A stretch of DNA of 64,000 nucleotides from Acidobacteriota bacterium (GTDB lineage: Bacteria; Acidobacteriota; Terriglobia; Terriglobales; Acidobacteriaceae): positions 91,236-155,235 of the forward strand of contig JAJXZL010000022.1 in the NCBI GenBank assembly GCA_021780075.1, given 5' to 3'. The notes under the pieces were generated by a model, which saw only the letters and a list, made by a program, of their open reading frames with translations, did no database searches and was not told the DNA's origin. The translations under genes and the position numbers were made by a program. This document shows, one piece after another, positions 36,235-44,732 of this stretch (position 1 is its first letter; each line of letters opens with the position of its first letter).

Positions 36235-38325
36235 TCAGGCCCTGAGGACAAAGCGAAAGCGCATGTCTTCTCCATACCACATGATGTAGTTGGTGCCCCA
36301 GGCATTGTTGAAGAGGCAAGAATGGATTCCGGTGCTCAGGTTGGGCTGTGTGTTAGAGAAACCCAGCGGTGTTCTCTCACCCAGGGCGACGAGCGGCGCG
36401 TCAATTGTCTCCACGGCAAAGGAATGCGCGGCGTCCTTGTAGCCAAATCCCTTCAAGAGGCTGTGCATGTGGCGATTCCCCGAAGCCACAACGTCAAAGG
36501 GCGAGATGGACTCGCCGGATTTATCGAGTGTCCAGCCTCTCTGGTCTTCGGCAACAGGATTGAAGGTGAGCCAGATGGCTTCCGGCAGCCGTGTCGCGGG
36601 CTTCTGAAACCAGGACACATCAAGATGGAGCGCGGGTTCGTCTTTCGGTAGCAGCAGCTCTGTGAAGGCAATGCGCGGGAAAGACGCCCGGCCGGATTGA
36701 AACGCCTCCTCATCGATGAATCGCAGACGGATAAGGATGCGATGGGCCGCTGCGGTCTCTTCCACGTGAACGACTGCTGAGCCCGGCTGCCATATCTGGC
36801 TCACGGCTCCAAACTGCTCAATGTTCGGCTTCCCGAAGTCTTTCAGGGACCAATCTGCTTTCAAGGTCAGGTAATCTGCCATGAAGCGGTCGTAGTCTTC
36901 TTTTGAAAGCGTCTGATAGGCGAGCAGCGCGACAGGTTTGCTGGTGCTGGCCCACTCGCGACCGGTGGCCTTGTTGCGCAGGCGGGTAATGGCTCCTGTG
37001 TGCGCATCGATTTCAAGGATGAAGTGAGTTGTTTCGATGGGCTGCGCGGCAGGATGTACAACGGCACTTGCCGCAGGTATAGGCTCCGAGGGGTTCAGGC
37101 TTTCAAGAGCGCGTTGGGCCTGCTCGCGCAAATTGGCGGGCAAAGTTGCTACGCCATCCAGCAGGTCCTGGCGCTTCTCAGTCCAACTGAACTCAACCAC
37201 CTTGTAGTTTTTAGTGTCCAGCATGCGGGCCAGGTCCGCGGGCTTGTAGTGATCGAAGTCAAGCCAGGTCTTCGTATCGGTTCCCCATGTGTGCTCGGCT
37301 TCCAGCAGAACGTGGCGTAGCAGAGCCAAGTCGGTAGCATCGCCGATCTGAAATGCACCCTTCGCAATCCAGTCTTCGCGCAGCCGGGCCACTTCACGAT
37401 AGCGAGCCACCTTCAGCGGGTCGCTGGCAATCCCGTGAATCCAGGTATCGCCGATCTCCTCGGTCACAACAGGCAGCCGGTCGCGATACTGCGCGATGGC
37501 TTGGGCCATCTCAGAAAGATTGGTGGCTTTGATCTCGGCGTTCGGGAATCGCGCGGCCAAGTCAGCGTGGATGCGTGCAATTTCATCGGGCGTATGAGGG
37601 CCGCTGTTGTCTCCGCGCACGCTGGTCACCAGTGCGACGTCAGAGCCGGGAACGCGGGCAATTCCGCCATATCCGGCGTGATACATAACGGGCAACCCCG
37701 CGCCCGATGGGTCTTTCCACAGGAAGATTGGCGGTAGATGAGCGGGAGTGGAGGCATCATTGACGCCGATTTCCAGAAACCCAATGCCGTGTTTCGCGAG
37801 AGGTGGAATCATGCCGCGGGTGTGCCCCGGAACGTCGGTCATCTTGGCACCTGTGGTGACGCGGCCAAAGCGGCGGTCGAGAGACTTTGACAGCGCAAGG
37901 CTGCCCTCAATCATGGACGGGGCGAGCATCTCGGTCTGCCAGGTGAAGGGCAAAGCGTGCCATGCGATATCGCCGCGCGCAATGGCCTGCTCCATCGTCT
38001 TGCGATCCGCTGGCGAAGCCTGCTCCAGGTATTCAAACAGCAGCCATGAGCCGGTTGTCCAAACGTAACGGCGCACGCCCGCAGCGTTCTGTGCGCGGGC
38101 AATCTCAATGGCGTGGGGAAAGTATTGCTTGAAGTATTTGTGGACAACGTTGGCCTGCGTATCAATAAATCCCGCGTCAAAGTGGCATTTAAACATCACC
38201 AGAACGCGCTTGACGTTGGGGTCAGGCTGGGGTTGCTCAGCGCAAAGGGCACGCGGGGAGCCTGTCTGGAGCAGTACGCCGGTGCCAAGGACGGTCATGG
38301 ACTTTACAAAATCACGACGCTTCAT
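36235..38325 (-). CDS. Tat-exported DUF5054 / GH38-like glycoside hydrolase
   Basis: 696 aa from the ATG at 38325, which opens a twin-arginine signal (MKRRDFVKSMTVLGTGVLL); a longer in-frame start at 38487 would hide it. The N-terminal part resembles the GH38 alpha-mannosidase barrel (FKCHFDAGFIDTQ; GDIAWHALPFTWQTEML; DVPGHTRGMIPPLAKHG). The C-terminal part is beta-sandwich-like (FILEIDAHTGAITRLRNKATG). Catalytic assignment is by analogy only. It stands alone; substrate is unknown, probably plant or microbial polysaccharide. Confidence 0.8.
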   Translation of the reverse strand: MKRRDFVKSMTVLGTGVLLQTGSPRALCAEQPQPDPNVKRVLVMFKCHFDAGFIDTQANVVHKYFKQYFPHAIEIARAQNAAGVRRYVWTTGSWLLFEYLEQASPADRKTMEQAIARGDIAWHALPFTWQTEMLAPSMIEGSLALSKSLDRRFGRVTTGAKMTDVPGHTRGMIPPLAKHGIGFLEIGVNDASTPAHLPPIFLWKDPSGAGLPVMYHAGYGGIARVPGSDVALVTSVRGDNSGPHTPDEIARIHADLAARFPNAEIKATNLSEMAQAIAQYRDRLPVVTEEIGDTWIHGIASDPLKVARYREVARLREDWIAKGAFQIGDATDLALLRHVLLEAEHTWGTDTKTWLDFDHYKPADLARMLDTKNYKVVEFSWTEKRQDLLDGVATLPANLREQAQRALESLNPSEPIPAASAVVHPAAQPIETTHFILEIDAHTGAITRLRNKATGREWASTSKPVALLAYQTLSKEDYDRFMADYLTLKADWSLKDFGKPNIEQFGAVSQIWQPGSAVVHVEETAAAHRILIRLRFIDEEAFQSGRASFPRIAFTELLLPKDEPALHLDVSWFQKPATRLPEAIWLTFNPVAEDQRGWTLDKSGESISPFDVVASGNRHMHSLLKGFGYKDAAHSFAVETIDAPLVALGERTPLGFSNTQPNLSTGIHSCLFNNAWGTNYIMWYGEDMRFRFVLRA

Positions 38326-38855
38326 CAAGGATTTGCCTTCCTTCGTTGAGACAGTAAAACTGAATTCTTGTGCAGTGGAATTGTAAGGCCAGAGGCGCAT
38401 CAAAGGTTTAACCCTACCCCGAACAGCCCATCCGCAAGCTCCAATCAAACTGCGTGGCAGGTGCGATAGCCCCTTCCCATGATTCATGAAGCCGGAGCAG
38501 AAAAACTTCCCTCTAACCCCTCTAGGAGTTCAAGCATTTGTGCACTATGGACCCGAACTTGATGCACTATCGATTCGGCAAAAAATACTGCTAAGCGACA
38601 TATGCAAAGATTAGGTCTTGAAGAGTGCTTTGATTCTTTTAGATACAAGGCGCTCAGGCATGACGATGGAGCACGAATCGCGATCTCGAAAAGCAGTACG
38701 TCCAAGCCAGCATTATTACCAGTCTCTTGACGCGCTCCTTCCGCACTGGTCTACTTTCAATTGAAGTTATGCAACTAACCAGCGCCAATCCGAAAGCCTC
38801 CCCTGGAATGCTGGTGATCGTTTGTATTTCCCCCATGCAAATTAGCGTTAACAAT
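38326..38855. other. Intergenic upstream of the DUF5054 gene
   Basis: 530 bases without a gene I can support. It contains a direct repeat TGCACTAT at 38541 and 38563, exactly 22 bases (two helical turns) apart, which could be an operator for the leftward gene. Promoters for both divergent genes must lie here. No tRNA or coding relic was recognised. Confidence 0.45.
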
Positions 38856-38859
38856 ATGC

Positions 38860-38947
38860 ACGAGGGAAACGGGGCCTGACAAACAAGGTTCCGTAAGCGA
38901 GTAGTTCACAAGCCACCACCCGCAAGCGCTGCTGGTGGCACCCTCGT
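38860..38947 (+). ncRNA. Candidate structured leader (three-way junction) of ilvA
   Basis: Three helices can be drawn. P1 is ACGAGGG (38860-38866) with CCCTCGT (38941-38947). P2 is CGGGGCCT (38870-38877) with AGGTTCCG (38886-38893, two G-U pairs, 8-base loop). P3 is GCCACCA (38912-38918) with TGGTGGC (38933-38939). P1 is directly followed by TTT. The CCCT of P1 can alternatively pair with AGGG at 38951-38954, so a switch is conceivable. It lies 45 bases upstream of the ilvA start. I do not recognise the class. Confidence 0.4.
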
Positions 38948-38992
38948 TTTAGGGCCATTTCCCCAGCTTCTTACCCAGCAAGGAGAATTTCT

Positions 38993-40207
38993 TTGGAATC
39001 CGTCACTCTAACCAGTATCCAAGCAGCGCGGGCGCGCATCGGAGAAGCCATCCACATGTCGCCCTGCCATCTTTCGCATCATCTATCAGAGTTGACTGGC
39101 CTGCCGCTACACCTGAAGCTTGAAAACCTGCAGCGTACCGGTTCCTTCAAAGAGCGCGGTGCGCTCAACAAGCTACTCACGCTCAGCGAGTCCGAACGCA
39201 AGCGCGGTGTGATCGCAGCCAGCGCGGGCAATCATGCCCAGGGCGTAGCCTTCCACGCTGCCGCACGCGGCATTCGCGCCCAGATCGTCATGCCGCTGGC
39301 TACACCTCTGGTCAAGGTGGCCGCCACCCGCGGCTTCGGAGCTGAAGTCATCCTCCATGGCGCCAGCTACGACGAAGCTTGTGATGAGGCTCTGCGCCGC
39401 CGCGTCGAAGAGGGCCGCACCTTCATCCATCCCTTTGACGACCCCCACGTCATCGCAGGCCAGGGCACCATTGGCCTCGAACTGCTCGATCAGGTGCCCG
39501 ATATTGAAGCCGTTGTCGTGCCCATCGGCGGCGGAGGGCTCATCAGCGGCATCGCTTGCGCCCTCAAAGAGACCAACCCGAAAATCCGCGTCATCGGCGT
39601 CGAATCGGAAAAGCTGCCGTCCATGCTGCGTGCCCGCGAGGCAGGCGCTCCGGTTACCATATCCCCTGAGGCCACCATCGCCGACGGCATCGCCGTCCGT
39701 CGCGCTGGCGACGTAACTCTACCGCTGGTCTCCCGCTACGTGGATGAAATCGTAACCGTGGACGACGAGGAGATTGCCAGCGCAATCCTCATGCTGCTGG
39801 AGCAGGAAAAGACACTGGCCGAGGGCGCCGGTGCCGCAGCACTGGCGGCCGTGGTTCAGTCCAAGACTAACCTGCGTCATCGACGGACCGTCGTGCTGGT
39901 CTGCGGCGGTAACATCGACGTCACCCTGCTGGCAAAGATTATCGAGCGCGGCCTGGTGAAAGACGGCCGCCTGCTGCGCGTCCGCGTCTACTTGCAGGAT
40001 AGGCCCGGCGCCCTGCTCAACCTTACGCAGATCCTGGCCCGCGAGCGCGCCAACATTGTAGAAACTATCCACAACCGTGCCTACTATGGCGTCAGTCTGG
40101 GTGAAACCGTCATCGACGTCACCCTTGAAACCCGCGGAGCCACCCACATCACGGCCATAAGCCATGCCCTGCGCGAAACCGGCTTCCGCTTCGAGCGCAT
40201 TCAATAA
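38993..40207 (+). CDS. ilvA: Threonine ammonia-lyase with ACT domain
   Basis: PLP enzyme that deaminates threonine to 2-oxobutyrate, the first step to isoleucine (or catabolic). It is 404 aa from a TTG at 38993 that follows AAGGAG at good spacing. The PLP lysine is in RTGSFKERGALNK and the glycine loop in PIGGGGLISGIA. A single C-terminal ACT-like domain (RVYLQDRPGALLNLTQILAR) indicates amino-acid feedback. One ACT domain and this length fit the shorter IlvA/TdcB-like class. A structured leader precedes it. Confidence 0.95.
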   Translation: MESVTLTSIQAARARIGEAIHMSPCHLSHHLSELTGLPLHLKLENLQRTGSFKERGALNKLLTLSESERKRGVIAASAGNHAQGVAFHAAARGIRAQIVMPLATPLVKVAATRGFGAEVILHGASYDEACDEALRRRVEEGRTFIHPFDDPHVIAGQGTIGLELLDQVPDIEAVVVPIGGGGLISGIACALKETNPKIRVIGVESEKLPSMLRAREAGAPVTISPEATIADGIAVRRAGDVTLPLVSRYVDEIVTVDDEEIASAILMLLEQEKTLAEGAGAAALAAVVQSKTNLRHRRTVVLVCGGNIDVTLLAKIIERGLVKDGRLLRVRVYLQDRPGALLNLTQILARERANIVETIHNRAYYGVSLGETVIDVTLETRGATHITAISHALRETGFRFERIQ

Positions 40208-40214
40208 AGCCCGC

Positions 40215-40838
40215 ATGTACACACCCAAATTCAACCAGGTCGGCGACCGCGCCACGCTCATTGAGGCGATGCGAGCCTACTCCTTCGCCATCCTCTTCGG
40301 CCCGTTCTCCTGTCAAGAAGCCACAGAGCCTCCCGCAGCCACGCATCTCCCGCTTGTGGTGGAGGACAAAGGCGAACATGGCACTCTTGTAGGCCACTTT
40401 GCCCGCGCCAACCGTCACTGGCAGGCACTCGCGGGGCGCGAAACCCTCGTCGTCTTCCAGGGCCCGCACAGTTATGTTTCACCAACTCTCTACGCCGGGC
40501 CGCTCTCTGTGCCCACATGGAACTACATTGCCATCCATGCCTATGGCACTCTGGAACTGGTCGATGATGAGCCCGGCAAGGAAGCTCTGCTCAAAAATCT
40601 GATTGAGGTGCATGAGCCAACCTACGCCGAGAAATGGCACCATCTGCCTGAGGGCTATCGCCGCACCATGCTCGCCGGCATCACGGGCTTTCGTATTCCG
40701 ATTGCGCGCATCGAAGGCAAATTCAAGCTCAGCCAGAACCGGTCTGAAACTGACCGCCGCAGGGTCCGTGCAGCCCACGCCGCCGGAACCCCTGACCAGC
40801 AATCCCTGGCCGAATGGATGGCACGGCTGAGCAGTTGA
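40215..40838 (+). CDS. PaiB-like FMN-binding negative transcriptional regulator family protein
   Basis: 207 aa from the ATG at 40215, 7 bases after ilvA. It has the FMN-binding split-barrel fold signature of the PaiB family (MYTPKFNQ at the start; HLPLVVEDKG; GHFARANRHWQAL; VFQGPHSYVSPTLY; VPTWNYIAIHAYG; MLAGITGFRIPI; KLSQNRSETDR). Family members are annotated as regulators or FMN-dependent enzymes, but the biochemical role is not established. It is likely co-transcribed with ilvA. Confidence 0.9.
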   Translation: MYTPKFNQVGDRATLIEAMRAYSFAILFGPFSCQEATEPPAATHLPLVVEDKGEHGTLVGHFARANRHWQALAGRETLVVFQGPHSYVSPTLYAGPLSVPTWNYIAIHAYGTLELVDDEPGKEALLKNLIEVHEPTYAEKWHHLPEGYRRTMLAGITGFRIPIARIEGKFKLSQNRSETDRRRVRAAHAAGTPDQQSLAEWMARLSS

Positions 40839-40913
40839 GCGGCCTTGAAAAACAGTGGCAAACAAAGGCGTTTCATCTCGCGAGCACGAGACCTGAACCA
40901 TTCGGCGCCCGCC

Positions 40914-40943
40914 TTACATTCCCCGTGCAACCTTTGTTATACT
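40914..40943 (+). promoter_or_regulatory. Sigma-70-type promoter of tRNA-Leu
   Basis: TTACAT (40914-40919) and TATACT (40938-40943) are 18 bases apart. The -10 ends 17 bases before the tRNA 5' end, a usual distance. Confidence 0.65.
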
Positions 40944-40960
40944 CAATAAGTTCACCCCAA

Positions 40961-41046
40961 GCGGAGGTGGCGAAATTGGCAGACGCACCAGCTTGAGGTG
41001 CTGGCGCCCACAAGGCATAGGGGTTCAAGTCCCCTCCTCCGCACCA
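40961..41046 (+). tRNA. tRNA-Leu (anticodon GAG), CCA encoded
   Basis: 86-nt cloverleaf. The acceptor GCGGAGG pairs with CCTCCGC and is followed by A and an encoded CCA. The anticodon stem CCAGC/GCTGG has loop TTGAGGT (GAG at 40995-40997). The long variable arm is typical of leucine tRNAs, and the T arm is AGGGG TTCAAGT CCCCT. Confidence 0.98.
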
Positions 41047-41098
41047 GGATTCTCCTGTCCGGGCCGACCCGGACCAGGCTTTGAAAGCAGCGAACGCA

Positions 41099-41404
41099 AT
41101 GCAGATTCTCTTTTACGTCATTATCGTGGTGCACGTCATCGTCAGCCTGTTTCTCATCGGAGTCGTCCTCTTGCAGCAGGGCCGCTCGGCTGATCTGGCA
41201 GGCGCATTCGGCGGTCAGGGCTCGCAAACCGCCTTCGGCCCCCGTGCCGCAGCTAATGTTCTCACCCGGCTTACGACTTGGTCAGCGGTCGTCTTCATGA
41301 TGACCTCTCTCTCGCTCACCATCCTCTACGAGCGCTCCGTGCAAAGCCACTCCGTACTGGGCGACACTGCGCCTGTCTCGGCCCCGGCAAAGTCCGGCAA
41401 ATAA
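41099..41404 (+). CDS. secG: Preprotein translocase subunit SecG
   Basis: 101 aa from the ATG at 41099 (a TTG at 41081 would add six residues). It has two membrane helices (about residues 2-22 and 52-74) joined by the SecG loop VLLQQGRSADLAGAFGGQGSQTAFG. It is an accessory subunit of SecYEG in the inner membrane. It lies directly after tRNA-Leu, a common tRNA-Leu/secG neighbourhood, and is followed by a strong hairpin. Confidence 0.95.
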   Translation: MQILFYVIIVVHVIVSLFLIGVVLLQQGRSADLAGAFGGQGSQTAFGPRAAANVLTRLTTWSAVVFMMTSLSLTILYERSVQSHSVLGDTAPVSAPAKSGK

Positions 41405-41438
41405 GCAGCGCTGTCTGTATAGGTTTCAGACGCACTCC

Positions 41439-41470
41439 CAAGAGGCAGATCCCACCGGATCTGCCTCTTG
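41439..41470 (+). terminator. Intrinsic terminator of secG
   Basis: A perfect 14-bp stem (41439-41452 with 41457-41470) with loop CACC lies 35 bases after the secG stop. The 3' arm ends CTCTTG with only a short T tract, so termination may be partial. Confidence 0.7.
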
Positions 41471-41631
41471 TCAATCCCGCTACTTCTGCTCGTCGCTCCG
41501 TCACACCCTGCGTGCTACCGGCTGGAACATGCGTACCTGTTCATCCCGCTCTTTTGCGATAATCTCGTTACGGTTCAGACATTGCCTATCTGGACGCTCT
41601 CCAAGAGTTCAGAATCGCCCAGGGGCTGCCC

Positions 41632-41880
41632 ATGTCCTTGCGCTCCGTATTCATCGCTGTTACTGTCGCATTTGCCTTGATTCTGGGAGTCTTCCTAGTC
41701 AATCGAGCGCGCCCAAAGGTTGAGATCGAGCAGCCACCGCGGATTTTGTTCTCGCCAGCGGCAAGTGCGCCGAGTGCCATGCCAATTGCAATACTCCGTC
41801 GTCCACGAATACGAGATGAGCATCCCGATGCGCCCAGCGTCTTCAGCCGGATGCTGGACTAGCCGCCACCGTCAACCGAG
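41632..41880 (+). pseudogene. Frameshifted N-terminal remnant of a membrane-anchored multiheme cytochrome c
   Basis: The ATG at 41632 opens a good membrane anchor (SLRSVFIAVTVAFALILGVF), then VNRARPKVEIEQPP. The continuation moves to other frames. DFVLASGKCAECHA (41742-41783, third frame) contains a CxxCH heme site. QYSVVHEYEMS (from 41789, second frame) resembles the segment that follows the first heme in HAO-like multiheme cytochromes. Two frameshifts within about 60 bases and the loss of everything downstream indicate decay. The uninterrupted 76-aa reading of the first frame lacks the heme site. Confidence 0.7.
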
Positions 41881-41913
41881 CGGGCGAGGCCCATACCGCT
41901 CTACAATGAAGCC

Positions 41914-42546
41914 ATGATCCTTGAGACCTTTGCCGTTGGCCCGCTGCAATGCAATTGCACCATCCTGGGCGACGAAACTGCGGGCGAGGCCATCGTCGTC
42001 GATCCCGGCGACGAGGTCGGTCGCATCCACCGCCAACTCACCCATCTGGGCCTTAAGCTCAAGCAGATCCTCGTCACCCACGCCCACATTGACCACGTGG
42101 GCGGCGCTGTCCAACTCAAACGCCTCACCGGCGCCCCTATCCTGCTGAACGAGAATGACCTGCCACTCCTACAGATGATGGGGACGCAGGCCGCGTGGCT
42201 GGGGATTCAAACCCCTGCGACGGCTCCGCCCGACGAAAGCCTGGTGGAAGGCATGCGCGTGGGCCTCGACACCTACCCCGCCCAGGTTCTCTACACCCCC
42301 GGCCACACGCAGGGTTCAGTCAGCCTCCACTTCGTTCCATTGAAGATGCTCATCGCCGGAGACACGCTCTTTGCCGGCAGCATCGGCCGCACAGATCTGC
42401 CCGGCGGCGACTTCGACCAAATCATGAACTCGATTGCCACGCGCCTGCTGGCTCTGCCCGACGAAACCAAAGTCATCCCCGGGCACGGCCCGCTCACTAC
42501 CATCGGAGTCGAACGCAGAACGAATCCATTCCTGCGCCCCACGTAA
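41914..42546 (+). CDS. Metallo-beta-lactamase-fold hydrolase (glyoxalase II-like)
   Basis: 210 aa. The metal site HxHxDH is THAHIDHVGG (His56, His58, Asp60, His61), with further ligands in YTPGHTQGSVS, GDTLF and PGHGPLTT. It resembles the small YcbL-type hydroxyacylglutathione hydrolase-like proteins. Substrate not determined. The 72-base stretch after it is AT-rich and separates it from the converging aminotransferase gene. Confidence 0.92.
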   Translation: MILETFAVGPLQCNCTILGDETAGEAIVVDPGDEVGRIHRQLTHLGLKLKQILVTHAHIDHVGGAVQLKRLTGAPILLNENDLPLLQMMGTQAAWLGIQTPATAPPDESLVEGMRVGLDTYPAQVLYTPGHTQGSVSLHFVPLKMLIAGDTLFAGSIGRTDLPGGDFDQIMNSIATRLLALPDETKVIPGHGPLTTIGVERRTNPFLRPT

Positions 42547-42618
42547 GACATATTACCTAAAGTCAATAAAACATAAATCGCATAATCAATAGCTTATCGG
42601 AAATAATTAAAGTATTAC

Positions 42619-43806
42619 TTAAAGCGTGTTCGGCTTAATGTTACTACCTGGATGCGTTCCTAAATAAGCAATCAACGCGGTTACTCCCGTGCTGAATTCC
42701 GGTTCCGGTCCGAGCAGGCTCAGCACCAGCCAGCCCGACTCCTCGAAGCCAAAAAAATACCCCGGATGCACCCAGACGCCGCTGTCAAGCAAGCCCAGCA
42801 CCGTCTGCTCGTCCGACTGTAGCGCAGGAACCCGCAGTACCGCATACCAGCCACCCTCGGCTTCCAGCCGCCGGATGGTCTCCTGCTGGCTGAGTTGCCG
42901 GTCCAGTTCGACGAGGTTCGCCGCCACTCGCTCCCGAATCTGCTTCTGGATTGTTGCCCTGCCCTCGAGCCACACCGGCAGAGCGCACTGCACAGGTGCG
43001 TTCATCGAGAGAAACGTGTCGGCAATCACCTCCAGTCGCTCAAGAACCGAAGCTGTATCCGGACCCGTCGCCACCATCCACGCCGCTTTCATCTGCGGAA
43101 GTCCGGCGATCTTACTGAGCCCGCTTACAACAAACACCGGCACGTCCGCCAGCCCTGCCGCGAAGCTCGCTGGCGCTGTGCCAAATCCATAGTCCAGGAA
43201 CACCTCGTCCACAATGAGCGAAAGCCCATATTCCCGGCACAACTCCGCCAGCGCCTCCGCTTCCCATGGCTTGGAATAGTGCCCGGTGGGGTTGTTTGGA
43301 TGCACCAGGACGATGGCCCGCGTCTCAGGCGTGATGGCCCGGCGAAATCCCTCCGGCTCGATCTGCCATCCGTGGTCGTAGACCAGCGGCGCTGCCTTCA
43401 GGCGAACATCGTCCAGCCCAGCTAGAAAATCGAACAGCGGATAGCCCGGTTGCGGCACAAGAATCTCGCTGCCCGGATCGCAGAGCAGTCGGAACAGGAA
43501 GCTGTAGGCCTCGCTTGTACTGGTGGTCAGCACAACCTGCTCCGGCGCAACCGCCACGCTGTGTGCGGCATAATACTGGCAGACGGCCTCCCGCGCCCGC
43601 AGCAGTCCCCTCGGCTGCGGGTCATAAACCAGTGCTCGTGGATCGCTAAGCGCCGCCAGCAAGTTGGCTTCATAGGCAAAACCGCAGCGCGTGGGATTAG
43701 AAGCAGTCAGGTCCGCAATCGGCAGCCCCGCCTGCACGCGCAGCCGATGAGCGCGCGCCAGTTCACTCTCTTCCATATTCCAGTTTGTTCTCTGCGAAAA
43801 GCGCAT
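42619..43806 (-). CDS. PLP-dependent class I/II aminotransferase
   Basis: 395 aa from the ATG at 43806 (ATG at 43776 also possible). The fold-type I signature is present. The PLP-anchoring region is LTTSTSEAYSFLFRLL, followed by VLVHPNNPTGHY and LIVDEVFLDYGF. The Schiff-base lysine is in VSGLSKIAGLPQMK. A C-terminal segment (VHPGYFFGFEESGWLVLSLL) forms the substrate pocket. The donor/acceptor pair is not clear. It stands alone, divergent from the HAD gene. Confidence 0.9.
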   Translation of the reverse strand: MRFSQRTNWNMEESELARAHRLRVQAGLPIADLTASNPTRCGFAYEANLLAALSDPRALVYDPQPRGLLRAREAVCQYYAAHSVAVAPEQVVLTTSTSEAYSFLFRLLCDPGSEILVPQPGYPLFDFLAGLDDVRLKAAPLVYDHGWQIEPEGFRRAITPETRAIVLVHPNNPTGHYSKPWEAEALAELCREYGLSLIVDEVFLDYGFGTAPASFAAGLADVPVFVVSGLSKIAGLPQMKAAWMVATGPDTASVLERLEVIADTFLSMNAPVQCALPVWLEGRATIQKQIRERVAANLVELDRQLSQQETIRRLEAEGGWYAVLRVPALQSDEQTVLGLLDSGVWVHPGYFFGFEESGWLVLSLLGPEPEFSTGVTALIAYLGTHPGSNIKPNTL

Positions 43807-43907
43807 CGTCCCTACCTGCCTGCACCCAGGTGTGCGCTCCGGAACCATCATGCACAATATAGGCAGGCGTCATTTTCAAGATACACGGACGGCTACCGGG
43901 AGGAACA

Positions 43908-44537
43908 TTGGCTCTGCGCGCGGTGATCTTTGACTATGGCATGGTTTTGACGGGACCACCGAACGCCGAGGCGCATGAAGCACTGGTTCGCACCACGGGC
44001 CTGCAGCCTGAACGCTTCGAGGATTTCTACTGGGCCAACCGGCATGCCTATGACGAAGGCAAGCTCACCGGCATCACCTTCTGGCAGAAATTTCTGCTCG
44101 GCGCGGGCCTCGACAATTCGCCAGCGAAGGTGGCGGAGCTGAACCACTGGGATGCGCGAATGTGGACCACGCAGAACCCCGTCATGCTGGCCTGGCAACT
44201 GGAACTCAAGCAGCACGGCCTCCTCACCGCTATCCTCTCGAACATGGGCGATTCCGTGCTGGAAAACATGATGCGCGAGTTCGACTGGCTTGACCGCTTT
44301 GACGTGCTTGTTTGGAGCTACCAGCACCGCGTGGCCAAACCTGACCCCGCCATTTATGAGCACACCATGCGGCAGCTCGGTACACGCGCCGATGAGACTC
44401 TCTTCATTGACGACAAGTCAGTCAACATCGAAGCCGCGCGTGCCCTTGGCATGATAGCCATCCAGTTCTCCACAGTTGAACTCCTGCGCCATGAACTAGT
44501 GGCAACTGGCCTGGACAGGGTGCTGCCGCTTCCCTGA
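43908..44537 (+). CDS. HAD-superfamily hydrolase (subfamily IA)
   Basis: 209 aa from a TTG at 43908 with GGGAGGA just upstream. HAD motif I is VIFDYGMVLTGP (nucleophile Asp9; the second motif-I Asp is Gly, common in YihX-like members). Motif II is ILSN, motif III KPDPAIYEH, and motif IV FIDDKSVNIEAA. The cap is helical. It probably acts on a small phosphorylated or halogenated substrate; unknown. Confidence 0.9.
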   Translation: MALRAVIFDYGMVLTGPPNAEAHEALVRTTGLQPERFEDFYWANRHAYDEGKLTGITFWQKFLLGAGLDNSPAKVAELNHWDARMWTTQNPVMLAWQLELKQHGLLTAILSNMGDSVLENMMREFDWLDRFDVLVWSYQHRVAKPDPAIYEHTMRQLGTRADETLFIDDKSVNIEAARALGMIAIQFSTVELLRHELVATGLDRVLPLP

Positions 44538-44732
44538 CGCGGCGAAACCGCTCCTGACTCATCTATCGGTCTGCCCTGCATACAACCGCCACCCCTGTGT
44601 TCTACACTTGCTTGCCGTTTGAATAACGCTCAGATCAAACGTTTATCTGCGTACAGGTGCAACGCTCACTATTGTTCACCCTCGCTGCATCCTGCTGCGG
44701 TACTGAGCCGTCCTGAACAATGGTAGGGGGTA

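Noticed and set aside
38856..38879. Leader-peptide attenuator before ilvA (7-codon ORF)
   Set aside because: The ORF has no Ile, Val, Leu or Thr codons, so it could not sense these amino acids by ribosome stalling.
38912..38947. T-box riboswitch upstream of ilvA, because GGTGGCACC resembles the T-box core
   Set aside because: The rest of the T-box (specifier loop, stem I motifs, a full antiterminator) is not seen, and GGTGGC is better explained as the 3' arm of a local hairpin.
41632..41862. Intact 76-aa small membrane protein
   Set aside because: Only its first half looks protein-like; heme and HEYE motifs in the other two frames show it is the start of a frameshifted larger gene.
43908..44537. 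HAD protein with a broken active site (second Asp of motif I is Gly)
   Set aside because: The D-x-G form of motif I is common in YihX-like HAD-IA members and the other motifs are intact.
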